Below, piece by piece: positions 54,001 to 64,000 of a stretch of 64,000 nt of DNA. Position 1 is the first letter of the stretch. Every line of letters begins with the position of its first letter. A program made the translations under genes and the position numbers. Under the pieces are notes generated by a model. That model saw nothing but the letters and a program-made list of their open reading frames with translations, made no database searches and was not told the DNA's origin. This stretch comes from Theobroma cacao (Eukaryota; Streptophyta; Magnoliopsida; Malvales; Malvaceae), in contig NC_030858.1 of NCBI RefSeq assembly GCF_000208745.1, positions 948,597 through 1,012,596 on the forward strand, in the 5' to 3' direction.

Positions 54001-54380
54001 GTGTGGTTGTTTTTTCAAAATTTGAATCTTCTTTTCTTTTAAATAGGAAAGTTTAAATTTTGGACTGAGATAAGAGTCTTAAGTCTAACCAGAAACAACC
54101 AAATGTGATTAAGTTTGCCACTACTAAACAGGGTAGTGAAAAAAAAACAAGCGGTTTGTACCCACTAGTTTAACAGAGAAAAAACAAAAGAAAAAGGGCA
54201 ATGGGCAGTTGCAGAAGCAAATGAGTAAAACAAAGTAGTAGAACCTGGAGAGAAGGCAGTCATTGAATCAGAGATAGGACTAGAAATGGGTGATGAAACA
54301 GGAGGTACGGCAACAACAATAATGGTTTCATGAATAGAAACAAGTGAAAAAAGAAAAACAAGCAGAGGCAGAAGCTTCAT
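51070..54380 (-). CDS. Receptor-like protein kinase (At1g80640-like), 10 exons
   Basis: Exons on the minus strand: 54380-54245, 53723-53550, 53422-53172, 53058-52926, 52805-52742, 52667-52571, 52439-52337, 51930-51812, 51723-51634 and 51210-51070, all in phase, giving 435 residues. The order is a signal peptide ([18 protein letters not shown]), a very short Pro/Ser-rich outer part without LRRs, a membrane span at about 63-88 ([20 protein letters not shown]) and a cytosolic Ser/Thr kinase domain. Key residues are GEGGFG 152-157, Lys173 in AVKK, Glu189 in [12 protein letters not shown] with catalytic Asp270, DFG 288-290 and GTLGYVAPE; Arg269 makes it an RD kinase, so likely active. An upstream in-frame Met at 54401 would add seven charged residues; the Met at 54380 gives a better signal peptide. 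Ligand and pathway are unknown. A broken copy lies just downstream. Confidence 0.93.
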
Positions 54381-57300
54381 TCTTGTTTCCTTTTCAAACA
54401 ATAAATACTATTACTGTTCAGTAATAAATTTTCAGCAAAGACATGAAGATAGAGAGAGGAATGAGGAGCGAGTGTCCCTCTGGCGTGGTGGGTTCAATTC
54501 AAAAGGGACAGAGAAAGAGAAAGAAGCTATTTGGTTGTGGATGTTGTAGACTTCTAGCCTCTCCACCAGGCTTTGGTGTTTTCCCTTTTTTTAAATCTCT
54601 AAATCCTGCAATACAAATTTTTTTTTTCTCTTCTTTTCTCAGCTGTCTTTATCTTGGAATGTAGAAAAAGCTAAAAGGAAACAAAAGGAAGCAGAGGAAA
54701 TGTTGTTTATGCTGGAAGTGGGGGCAAGCTAACACTACAATCATGTAAACAGTTATCTACAAAAATAAGCTGAAGATTACCAGCTTTTCTCTTTCTCAGT
54801 TGCATGATCTTCAAAGTTCCCTCACAAAAATGTTTCTTGGCTTTTTCTTCTTGATAAAAATTATGCCAAAGAACAAAGAAGGTGAAAACTTTTTTCAGGT
54901 TTTCTTGATCATTAAGTCCCCAAGAAAAAAAAAAAGGGTCAAAATTCTTCATTTTCAGAGTTATTTTCACTCATTAAAGTGCTGAAATTTAATGTAAATA
55001 AATATGTTATTATGTTTGCTTAAGATGACTGGTTTTGAGTGCTAAGAAATTTATACCTGAAAACACTCCTCAAAGGATGTTATCATGGTTATTTTCTTTC
55101 ATTTATATCCTTATAAATCAAGACAAACATCAATCTGAATTTTCCATATCCAGATGAAAGAAAACACATTGATTGGGGGCAATGGGCATTGCCACATTGC
55201 AGAATTGTCAATGATTTCCCATATATCTCTACTGTGTTACAATGTGGTAATCTAATAAAACCACGTTAAAAGGCAATTTTTACTCTAGAATTTTGGGTTG
55301 AAAGAGAAATCATCCTTCCTCAAATTGACTTAAGAAATGAGAAAGCATGACTTACGAGGATTACCCTAGCTTGTCTACAATTGAATGTATGCGTATGAAC
55401 TCTGAAACATCCCACTAAGAGACAGCTTTCTCACGTGTTAGGTGAATAGTCAGTTTGAAAATCAGGCGGACACCCAGCAGTTCACAGCTGTGAGATGAGA
55501 CAAGTACCCCCCCACGCCCCCACCCTGCTTGTTTTGCTTCGTTCTTTTCTTTGGGCGTGGGTTTCCATTCATTTTTGAGTCTGGTTCTGAGACCCCACCT
55601 TCATACTGAAGAAAAAAATAATGGCAAAACCAGGTGCTAAAAATTCTTCGTGTCCCCCTTTGATCAAATGACTTAGTCAGATATCTCGAGGGTGGTTAAC
55701 CTTCACTGTCAGCAAAGTTTATCCCAACTGCATTTGCATGTAATAACAGAGGAATGAGTTTAAACAATTATGAGAGATGACAAATCACCTTATGCTTTCT
55801 ACGCCTACATATGATTTGGTTTTCTGTCTGTTTCTTCAATATCGTTGAGCTCAAATTCCCATATGAAAACATTGTTAATTGCAAAAGGAATTGGGTTTTT
55901 TTATTGTTGCGTGACTGTAACTTTTCCCCATTTTATATTGCAAATGAAAATGCAAATCCAACAACACTTGGTTCTTCCAAGTTCCAAATGAGACATTCGA
56001 TTTAAGTTAATTAAATTCTATCTATTTCGATTTTTCATCGATTATCTTTAAATGTGAAGAAATAAGTTAACTGTTTGAATTGATGCTGTAACATGTTTTA
56101 CGAGAACAAAATTTATAAACAAAAAATTAATATGAAAAAAAATTAAAATCACATAAAATATAGGTGGATTATGATCAAATTACCGATTGTTTCTCCAATG
56201 TAAAAAGAGTAAAATAAATTCATATTACGTAAAAAAAAATGTAACAATGATAAGATTTATGTGTCTTGCGACATATATTATTTTAGAATAAAATGTCAAT
56301 TTTCAATATTAATGGACACATTTATGTTTAAATTTATTAGTATATTTATTGATATATTACAATCAATCAAACCATTCAATTAGTAGGAGAATGGACTTGT
56401 TTATTCTTACCATATTAAATATAAAATCGATTTCAATGTAACGAAGTGTCTTGATTGAGCAAAAAACACATTGCGGCCAGGCCTGGCAGGAATGACAATG
56501 AAAGCTGTTGCCGCATGCAAAGTAATTCGATCAAAAGTTGCTTTCTAGGGGTTCATCAGTCAAAACCCACAACGCCTTTTCCACGAGTTGTGTAGATAAT
56601 CCATTCTACCTACTTTTGTGAGATGAAATCCTAACCGTCTTTTACTTTATACAAATATGAAAGCGGGAAAATCATTATTTTTTTCTTTTTATTTTTTTAA
56701 CAGAAAATTAATCGTCGTTAAATAATTCAACATTAATTACCCATTTTTTAATTTATTAAAAAATAATAATAATCTAAGAATAATTAAATTATACTAGTTG
56801 TCACATGGCTAGATTATGTAAGTCTTAAAAGAACAATGGGGTTAGACAGACACTTCTAACAAGGGGAAGTAGATGACCCTACTTTATAAAGCTACAATTG
56901 CTAAAAGACATGTAGCTTTAAATTTTTTGGATCATTTGATTGTAAAATTCCTATTGTATAAATTAACTTTATTGATTAAAGTTTGAACAATTTGATCTCC
57001 TCCCGACGATAAACAAGTCGAACCGACACGTTTATGAAAATTAAATCAAGTTGAATGAATCATGTGAGTAATATAAAGTTGAAATGTAAACAAATTGTAT
57101 AATGTTTACAACTATAATCGAGTAGTTAGGAATTTTGTGACATATTCTTTAATCAAAACTCGATTTATTTTTATTTAATATTTAGCATGATTAACAAGAG
57201 TTGTTTAAGATTATATTGGATTAAGTACACTAGTGTCTACTAGTATACCATTTTTAATAATTCACTTGACAATTGGGAGACACATGAATTTAATGGGGTA

Positions 57301-57699
57301 TGACTTATGAGCATATACTTTAGACATTGAAGGGCCAAGGTAATTTAAAAAGGGCCAGAAATTAAAGCAAGTCAATTCTTTAATTTAACTTGTAAGAATA
57401 ATCTAGCATTGGACAGCCACGAAAATTAATGACAATTTTTAATTAGTAGCTTTTATTTCCCTCATATCAATTAGTGGGCCATTGGTGCTTCAGCTAACTT
57501 GCCGGATGAGCAAACAATTTAATCAGCTTTTAATTTTGACACCATAATTGATTAAATATAGAGAAAGAGAAAGAAAATAGTAACCTTAATTAGAGGTACA
57601 TACTCATTATTTATTATTATTTAAATGTATAGACCTTGATATTAAAAAGCATTATGTCACAAAACAAATGCAACACGCCTTTCTACCCTGCTTGTGACC
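54381..57699. other. Intergenic DNA upstream of the kinase
   Basis: The first few hundred bases hold the kinase leader and promoter (minus strand). No gene is seen beyond. A C-rich ACCCCCCCACGCCCCCACCC block is at about 55506-55525. From 56000 on the sequence is strongly AT-rich with no open frame worth calling. Confidence 0.5.
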
Positions 57700-58670
57700 T
57701 TAATAGCACGTTTAATTCAGGAAATAAATAAAAATAAAATACGATAGTTATTTTGTGAAAATATAATAAAATAGTTATTACGTAGTTTGATATAACGAAT
57801 GGAATAGGATATGAATGACTTATTACTGTATTTGATCGGTTAAAATAATTTTGGAATAAGAAAAAAATAAAAAATAAAAGATAAAAATACCTTTTATTAT
57901 AATATATAATAATTTATTTTAATTTTATTTTTTAAATTTTAATAATTGAAATATTTATTTTAAAATAGTAATAATTTAATTTAAATATTTAATATTTTAT
58001 TTATAATTAATCATTAATTTTTAAATTAATATTTTTNGAAAATTTAATATTAATTATTTTATTTTATAATTAATTATTAATTTTTAAAATGTTAATATTT
58101 TTATTATTATTTAAATATTATCATGATTATTTTATTTTTTAAATATTAATAATTTATAATTTATTTAAAAACTATTACTAATTGATAATTTAATTATTAA
58201 TATTTTATTTCTAATTTAAATGTTGTAATGATTATTTATTTTTAATTTATTTTATTTTGTAAAATATCAATAATTAATAATTTAAATATTAACACTTTAT
58301 TTATAATTTAATATTAATATTTTAAAATATTAATACTTTATTAGAAGTTGGAATCAAGGGAGAGGAGGGAGAAAAAATAATATTTTTATAAAAATAGGGT
58401 TTTAATTTTTTTAATTTGTAAAAAGCATTTTGATCTTTATTATTTTTTAAGTTTATTCCTCAACCATGAAAAACTAATACCATAGAGTTAATACCACGAG
58501 AGAGGGTGGTATTAGCTATTTCTCAATTTTAAATAATTTCAAAAAATAGCCATTATAAAGGAATAACTATTTCTTGAGTTATTTCACAACCAAACAAATA
58601 AACAAAAGTTTATTAGGAATAAAATGGTAATGGCTTAACTATTCCTCCAACCAAACATGAGGTGAAAGTG
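57700..58670. mobile_element. Possible degenerate AT-rich non-autonomous element
   Basis: About 1 kb of nearly pure A/T with words such as ACGAATGGAATAGG and TATTTGATCGGTT at the left and GGAATAACTATTTC, ATTCCTCCAACCAAACATGAGG at the right. The right edge, read in reverse, starts like TTTGGTTGGAGGAATAG, a common edge in plant miniature inverted-repeat elements, and partly pairs with the left. Matches are weak and no target duplication was found; simple low-complexity DNA is the alternative. Confidence 0.3.
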
Positions 58671-59504
58671 TGCAGGTAACCCATCTACTTGCACACTCTA
58701 AAACAGTAGAGCACGATCTCAAAGGAGAACTATAAGAACACAAGGTGGTTTGCGGGCAAAACTCGCTTGAACAGCACCACACAAGACGGTTCGAAAAGGG
58801 TCTTGAGAGGTTTGCCAATTTTTTTATAATAAGCTCCTAAAGAGTATAAAAAGTTCCACTCTCTTTTGTACAATATTGAATTTACAAGCAATACACATTT
58901 CCTTGCCTAAATGTGAGTGCTACATACTCATACGAGGAAATCTATCACAAATGCATAAGGACAGGACAGAAGGCACTCAAAATGGAGAGAATGGAAAGCA
59001 ATATCAAAAAGTTATCTCACTCTTATAATAAAAAAAAAAAGAAAAGAAAATAAATAAACTGGGCTTGAAAACGGGTTTAAAGCTTTGACGTTCGAACTTG
59101 TATAAGCGCATTGCTAAAACAGAAAATGAAATTCAATTTGGGTAAAGACCAAAATCAAGCCCAAGATATTGATTTTTGGGCAATATATATAAATTATGCC
59201 CCTCATTCTCAGAACTAGATTTGTGATGTCACATGGACAAAACATACCCAATCTTTCAAAACATAAAAGCACATTGACTTGGGGCCTGTTTGGGAAAAGG
59301 GCCTCACACTGGACCCATATTCCAAATTGCCCCTTATTATACAATAAAAGTCCTCATATGGGACTCTAATACAGACTCAGGCAAGTAGATACTCTTGCAA
59401 CCATGACAGACCTTGTAGAGGAACCATCATAAGCATTGCTTTTCTGAGTGTTGCTGAAGTTAAAAAGTATAGATCCTCATGCAGCCACCAACAGCAAGTA
59501 AGTC
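58671..59504. other. Intergenic DNA and IMP dehydrogenase 3' UTR
   Basis: A more balanced stretch without a recognisable gene. The part nearest 59504 is the expected 3' UTR of the minus-strand IMP dehydrogenase gene. Confidence 0.5.
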
Positions 59505-62500
59505 TCAAAAGGATTTCTTTTCATATGAAACCAGACCATGAACTCCACCTTCAACCTGTGCTGCACCGGTCCGGACCTGTTCCAGTCAACATAAGAGCAA
59601 AGTTAAAAGTGAATGGTACAATGGTACCATAAACAGGCAATAAGAAGATACGACAAAATATATTGCAAATTGTGCAAAGATGGAGCTAATAACAGGTATA
59701 AACTTTTAACCTCTAGCCTCAATGTGCCGGATCTTAAGAGCTCGTGTGCAGATGGTAAAGAGGAAGCACCAAGGTCCTGGAACCCTTGCTTGACTGCTTG
59801 CATTGCGTAAGGTATAAACTTTAGTACAGAATCTTTATCCGCAACTGCTCCAACAACTCCCTGGGCAATCTTCAGCTTGGCTGTATCACCCAAATATCTC
59901 TGATCACTCCCCTTAGTCATTGCTTCTAGGGAGCCCATGCCACGATATTTTTTGATACGTTGACCATTCTGGCAAAGCATAACATTACGATTGTAGAAAA
60001 GGATTGGTCTAAGTTAAATGCAAAGTGCACATGTATGTATCTTTGTTCCATTTAGGCACCATTGTACATATGCTTTGAAACCCCCCAATAAAATAAAATT
60101 TTCAATTAACAAATCATAAATGCTTTATCCAAATATACTACAGATTCATTGAGATTCAATTTGTATATTTGCTTCAGAACCCCACAAAGAAATAAAATTT
60201 TCAATCAACAAATTTTTAATGAGTATCCAGAAATACTGATATTCTACTGTTCACTAGAATCAAAGTATCTATGAATGCTCAGATTCTAAGATCAACATAC
60301 ATCCAGGATGAAACTACATAAGAAATCGACTAAAAGAAAACCATATAGACAAAAAATTAAGCAGAAAAATTATGCCTCCATTGGATAAGATTCACAAACA
60401 GAAGAATCAGATTCTCACTAACTCCTGGCTGGTGGACACCATAATATAAAATGATTGAAAAGAGATAGCGCCCAAAGGCTAAAGCAGTGTCATACCTTAT
60501 ACTCATAAGCTCCAGGAGCCTCAGTGCTTCCAGCTAAAAAGCTTCCCATCATAACAGTAGATGCCCCCAAAACCAAAGCCTTGACAATGTGTCCAGAGTT
60601 TGAAATCCCACCATCAGCAATGACAGGCACACCATGTTGCGCAGCAATAGATGATACCTTGTAAACAGCAGTTGCCTAGGAGGCAGCAAGACAAGAGACC
60701 ACATAAGATGAAAGAACAGTATGATAAAATGATATTTTCAATTAATTTTGTAACATTTTCCCTTGGTATTAGTTTCTGCAATAGATAATAGATGTAGTTA
60801 TGTGCAATATCACACATGAAGTAAAATCCCTAATCATCAAAAGAAAATTAGTAGTTATTTAAACATAAATGTTTGCATAAACAGAAGATTGTCTACTGTT
60901 AAGTACAAAATTAATGGAAATGCTGTTTTGGTTGCTCCAACGGCTATCTGATTTTGCATAATGGACACTCCTTATGGATACACAAAAGCATGCCATGCAA
61001 AGTAAAAATTGACCTCATGATCTTTTAGAAATTTAGTATTATCTACCAAATAAAAATCAGATATCTCCACCAATGAAATTCATTCTTCCAGTGATGGCTA
61101 TACCACACTTCATTACCATTTAAGATATATTTCCAGACACTGCCACCCTTCAAATATGGGAAAAAGTTTGCAGCGCAAAAAGAAATTTGAACATATAGAA
61201 ACTAACTATAACTAATGGACATAAAAAATATTTAAGAACTAACAATTTCAAGACTTCAAGCAATAAACATATTTCTCACAAACGAGAAGCATTTAAATAA
61301 CAGACTTGGTCACGTTGCAAAGCCAACCTACCATCAAGATGAGTACCAATATCAATTGAAAAATTTATTCAACAACATTTATTGAAGGTAAAGCTGCTAA
61401 TAAAGATGTTTTTACCTGTCCTCGTCCAACAGCACAAACCTCTTGTGTGGTGCAAATTGACCCAGATCCCATCCCAACTCGTAACCCATCTACACCTGCC
61501 TGAATCAAATTCTGTGCTTGATACATAGTCACAACATTCCCACCAATCACATCCAGCTGAGGATATGTCTTTTTGATGAACTTGATCATCTCAATCTGAT
61601 ATATAGAATTCCCCTGAGAACTATCCAACACCACCACATTGGCCCCTGCCTTCACCACATGCTCCAACCTCTCCTTATCAGACTCCCTTGTCCCCATTGC
61701 AGCCCCTACCATCCATTCTCCATCAGGCCCCACAGTCCCTGCCCCCAATTTTGGATACCCTTTTAGCCTCTTCAGATCCTCCTTGATCACCACATTCACC
61801 ACCTCACCATCCCTTTCCAACACCACAATATCACTTTTCTTTTCATCCAAAATGGCCTCAATCTTTTCCAGATCATAATTCCAAGGAACATACTCCACAC
61901 TCTTACAATCCCGCTTGCAATCAAAGATTTTCACTTCTTCACCTTTCAAGTTCTCACAATCAGAAGTTGCAACACAACGCAACAGCTTGGATGGTAGAGT
62001 GCCTGTTAGAAATATTTCGCAACAATTAATATGCACAAAATTACTAATCATTCTTGTGAGTTGTGACAAAAGACTGAATCTCAATAAATTGTAGCAGCAA
62101 GATAACTTGTCATTATATTACCTGAGTCGGTAACAAAAATATATCTTCCATGAGGAGCAGCAGCAGGAAGAGTATCTGGCGACGCAAATGCAACAGAGGG
62201 AGTAATGGGGAGACGGAGAGACTTGGCAAAGCGGATGATGGAGGCTTGTTGGGCAGAAGTACAGTTGGAATGGACAATAGCGATGCCACCAAGGGCAGCC
62301 ATGGCAGCAGCCATGTAGGCTTCGGAGACAGTGTCCATAGGAGAAGCAACGCAGGGGATAGAGAGGCGGACGTTGCGGGAGAGGTTGGTGGACAAAGATA
62401 CGGCATCGGTAGGGAAGTCAATGTAGTGAGGGAGAAATATACAATCGTCGTAGGTATAAGAGTAGCCTTGGCTGAACAGCTTTGAGGCTGCGAACCCGTC

Positions 62501-62506
62501 TTCCAT
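59505..62506 (-). CDS. IMPDH: Inosine-5'-monophosphate dehydrogenase, 5 exons
   Basis: Minus-strand exons 62506-62122, 62002-61416, 60675-60496, 59968-59711 and 59576-59505 join in phase to 493 residues, a normal plant length. The protein opens with [20 protein letters not shown] and [12 protein letters not shown], passes through a CBS-pair region (about 115-215), and returns to the TIM barrel with [20 protein letters not shown] and [20 protein letters not shown]. The active-site loop [14 protein letters not shown] carries catalytic Cys312. [15 protein letters not shown] binds the phosphate, [10 protein letters not shown] begins the flap and the end is LVSYEKKSF. It oxidises IMP to XMP with NAD+, the committed step to GTP, in the cytosol. 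The second half of exon 1 and exon 2 are well conserved; no defect is seen. Intron 3 holds a small internal duplication. Confidence 0.96.
60072..60238. repeat. Diverged tandem duplication in IMPDH intron 3
   Basis: Two units of about 70 bases, starting at about 60072 and 60170 (98-base offset), share the order GCTT-GAACCCC, AATAAAATTTTCAAT, AACAAAT, ATCCA-AAATACT. They differ by scattered substitutions and small indels, so the duplication is old. Confidence 0.75.
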
Positions 62507-62738
62507 CAGTCTGGAAAACAAATCAAAACACAAAAAAAATACTCAACATTAGAGTACACCTGCAATCAAAGGCCACAAATCCCACAACAACACACAACCC
62601 TGCAATTTCTCAAGTTCCCAAATCTCAACCAAATTCTAAAGAAAACCAGAAAAAGCACAAGTTGTCTTTTACCAACATCAGGAAAAGATAATCAGAAACT
62701 GGAAGAATCAAAGCTAAAGGACCAACCATGAATCTGAC
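62507..62738 (-). other. Probable 5'-UTR intron of IMP dehydrogenase
   Basis: Read on the minus strand, a polypyrimidine-rich acceptor TTTGTTTTCCAG ends at 62511, four bases before the start codon. A donor-like TTTTCAG/GTCAGATT begins at about 62738. Leader introns are common in plant housekeeping genes. Only motif evidence supports it. Confidence 0.45.
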
Positions 62739-63499
62739 CTGAAAAGTCTTGAACTTAAAATCTAGGAGCACGTCGGGTGTCAGAACGAAGAAGAAGAAAG
62801 ATGATCGTAGGCGGCAGCGGCGTGCAATATGGGATTCGCTTTTGGTCGCGTAGAAAAACAGTAGGAACTGTTGACTACCAAGACAGTAAAAAACTACCCC
62901 TTAGGCTTTGGGGTTGGGCTGTTAGTTTGGATTGGGTTGAGAGAGAACAGTACAAAATCTCTCCGCAGTTTGATCTAAAATAGAAGTTACAATGATAGAA
63001 CTAGTGATCAGTAAATAATCATATAAATTAGTAACCTATGTTTTACTATATTACTATGTAGTTTTTTTTTTTTTGAGGGGTAATACTATGTAGGTTTTAG
63101 TCATATCTTTGAACCTATTATATTATCATAGTCTGATATTGATAGTATTCGTTTTTTTAACTGTAGTAAGACATGTAGCTATCAAATAGATTCCAACGTA
63201 TCATTTATGATTGAATAAATTGTGATAAATAATCAATCTCGTAAGTCTATTTCAAAAATACAATGATTTGATAAAAATATCTTTTAAATTATTTCAAACA
63301 AATTAAATCTCTTGATTTCTCTCTTGTCTTTCATATCTCTCTAATTTGACCACGATTATCACCTCTTTCTATCCATCTTATATCATCTTGTCATATCGTT
63401 GTTGATTTACAGACCAAATATCATAAATAACATCAATGTATATTTTTTAATTTATTAGTTTATATTCACATGCCCTTAACATGTAAAAAATCTATTGAA
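62739..63499. other. IMPDH upstream region
   Basis: The stretch around 62740-62830 is GC-richer and probably holds the transcription start of the minus-strand gene. Beyond about 63000 the DNA is AT-rich with no gene seen. Confidence 0.5.
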
Positions 63500-63840
63500 T
63501 ATGGCATGACATGTAATTTTTTTTTTTTTCAAAATGGCATATAGCAAAATTTTTTCGAACATTACATGTAAGAACAATATTTTTTCAACATAGCATGTAA
63601 CAAATTTTTTTAACATGACATGTAATAATTTTTTTTTTCAAAATAGCATGTAATAAAATTTTTTTGAACATGATATGTAATAATAATATTTTTTTAATAT
63701 GTCGTATAACAAGTTTAAAATTTTTTTCATATGACGTGTAATAACTATTTTTTAATATGACATATAATAATTTTTTTTAACATGATATATAATAAAAATT
63801 TTTCAACAATACATGTAATAATATTTTTTTTTACATGTAA
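63500..63840. repeat. AT-rich minisatellite, unit about 30 bases
   Basis: About eleven imperfect copies of a unit resembling AACATGACATGTAATAAT followed by T7-T10. Copies vary in length from about 25 to 38 bases, mostly through the T run, and drift toward AATATGACATATAATAA at the right. ACATGT within each unit is palindromic. It has no coding potential and no conserved spacers. Confidence 0.85.
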
Positions 63841-64000
63841 ATGAATATCAAAAGAATTCTTTAAGGGCAATTTTATCTAAAATTTAAAAAACACTTATAA
63901 TCAAGTAGGATTTTCCCAACCAATTAAAATTGTAACTTGTAAATAGGTTGACAGGACTGTCGGGCTTTGAAACTTGCACAAGCCCAGGGCCAAGCCTAAA
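63841..64000. other. Right edge of window
   Basis: Unique non-coding sequence with GCCCAGGGCCAAG near the end. Nothing recognisable is cut by the window edge. Confidence 0.4.

Noticed and set aside
61518..62485. Plus-strand open frames across IMPDH exons 1 and 2
   Set aside because: They are antisense shadows of highly conserved IMPDH coding sequence.
63500..63840. Array of repeats considered as CRISPR
   Set aside because: The units are imperfect, variable in length and have no unique spacers; this is eukaryotic minisatellite DNA.

Overview
This is nuclear DNA from a flowering plant, most likely a core eudicot. The evidence is long AT-rich intergenic tracts, GT-AG introns, plant-only gene families (SHINE-type ERF, DUF868, EAR-type C2H2 zinc finger) and a plant-style Helitron carrying an RPA-like gene. 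Species cannot be fixed from the sequence; a rosid is plausible. Ns mark a 121-base gap (32299-32419) and four single-base ambiguities or joins (9797, 16706, 29497, 58037).

Nine intact protein-coding genes can be supported, most with exon boundaries that keep the reading frame throughout. 0-9 kb: a single-exon C2H2 zinc-finger repressor (3550-4356, +) and a three-exon mitochondrial glycoprotein/MAM33-type gene (8099-9011, -). 9.1-13.5 kb: a near-exact direct duplication running into an N, then the 3' part of a Helitron with the end of its helicase, a multi-exon RPA-like gene with a frameshift, and a hairpin plus CTAG terminus at 13499. 13.5-18 kb: AT-rich DNA with a fold-back element. 18-26 kb: a three-exon DeSI/PPPDE-type peptidase gene (+) and a single-exon DUF868 gene (-). 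26-37 kb: gene-poor, microsatellite-rich and holding the sequence gap. 37-50 kb: a SHINE-clade AP2/ERF gene (-), ribosomal protein eL39 with its start codon alone in exon 1 (+), and an 11-exon plastid aspartate aminotransferase (+). 49.7-54.4 kb: a decayed partial copy of a receptor-like kinase, then the intact 10-exon kinase (-). 54.4-59.5 kb: AT-rich intergenic DNA. 59.5-62.5 kb: five-exon IMP dehydrogenase (-). 62.5-64 kb: upstream DNA with an AT-rich minisatellite.

The genes do not form a pathway. They are independent housekeeping genes (eL39, aminotransferase, IMP dehydrogenase, MAM33-type), regulators (zinc finger, SHINE-type ERF, kinase) and two less characterised genes. From memory, several neighbours have Arabidopsis counterparts close together (ZFP1, mitochondrial glycoprotein, PPPDE and kinase near the end of chromosome 1; eL39 next to ASP5 on chromosome 4), which suggests two conserved blocks joined here. 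No clearly new system was found. The most interesting items are the Helitron with an unrecognised region before its 3' end, the assembly-suspicious duplication at its left edge, and the kinase pseudogene that lost its catalytic core.
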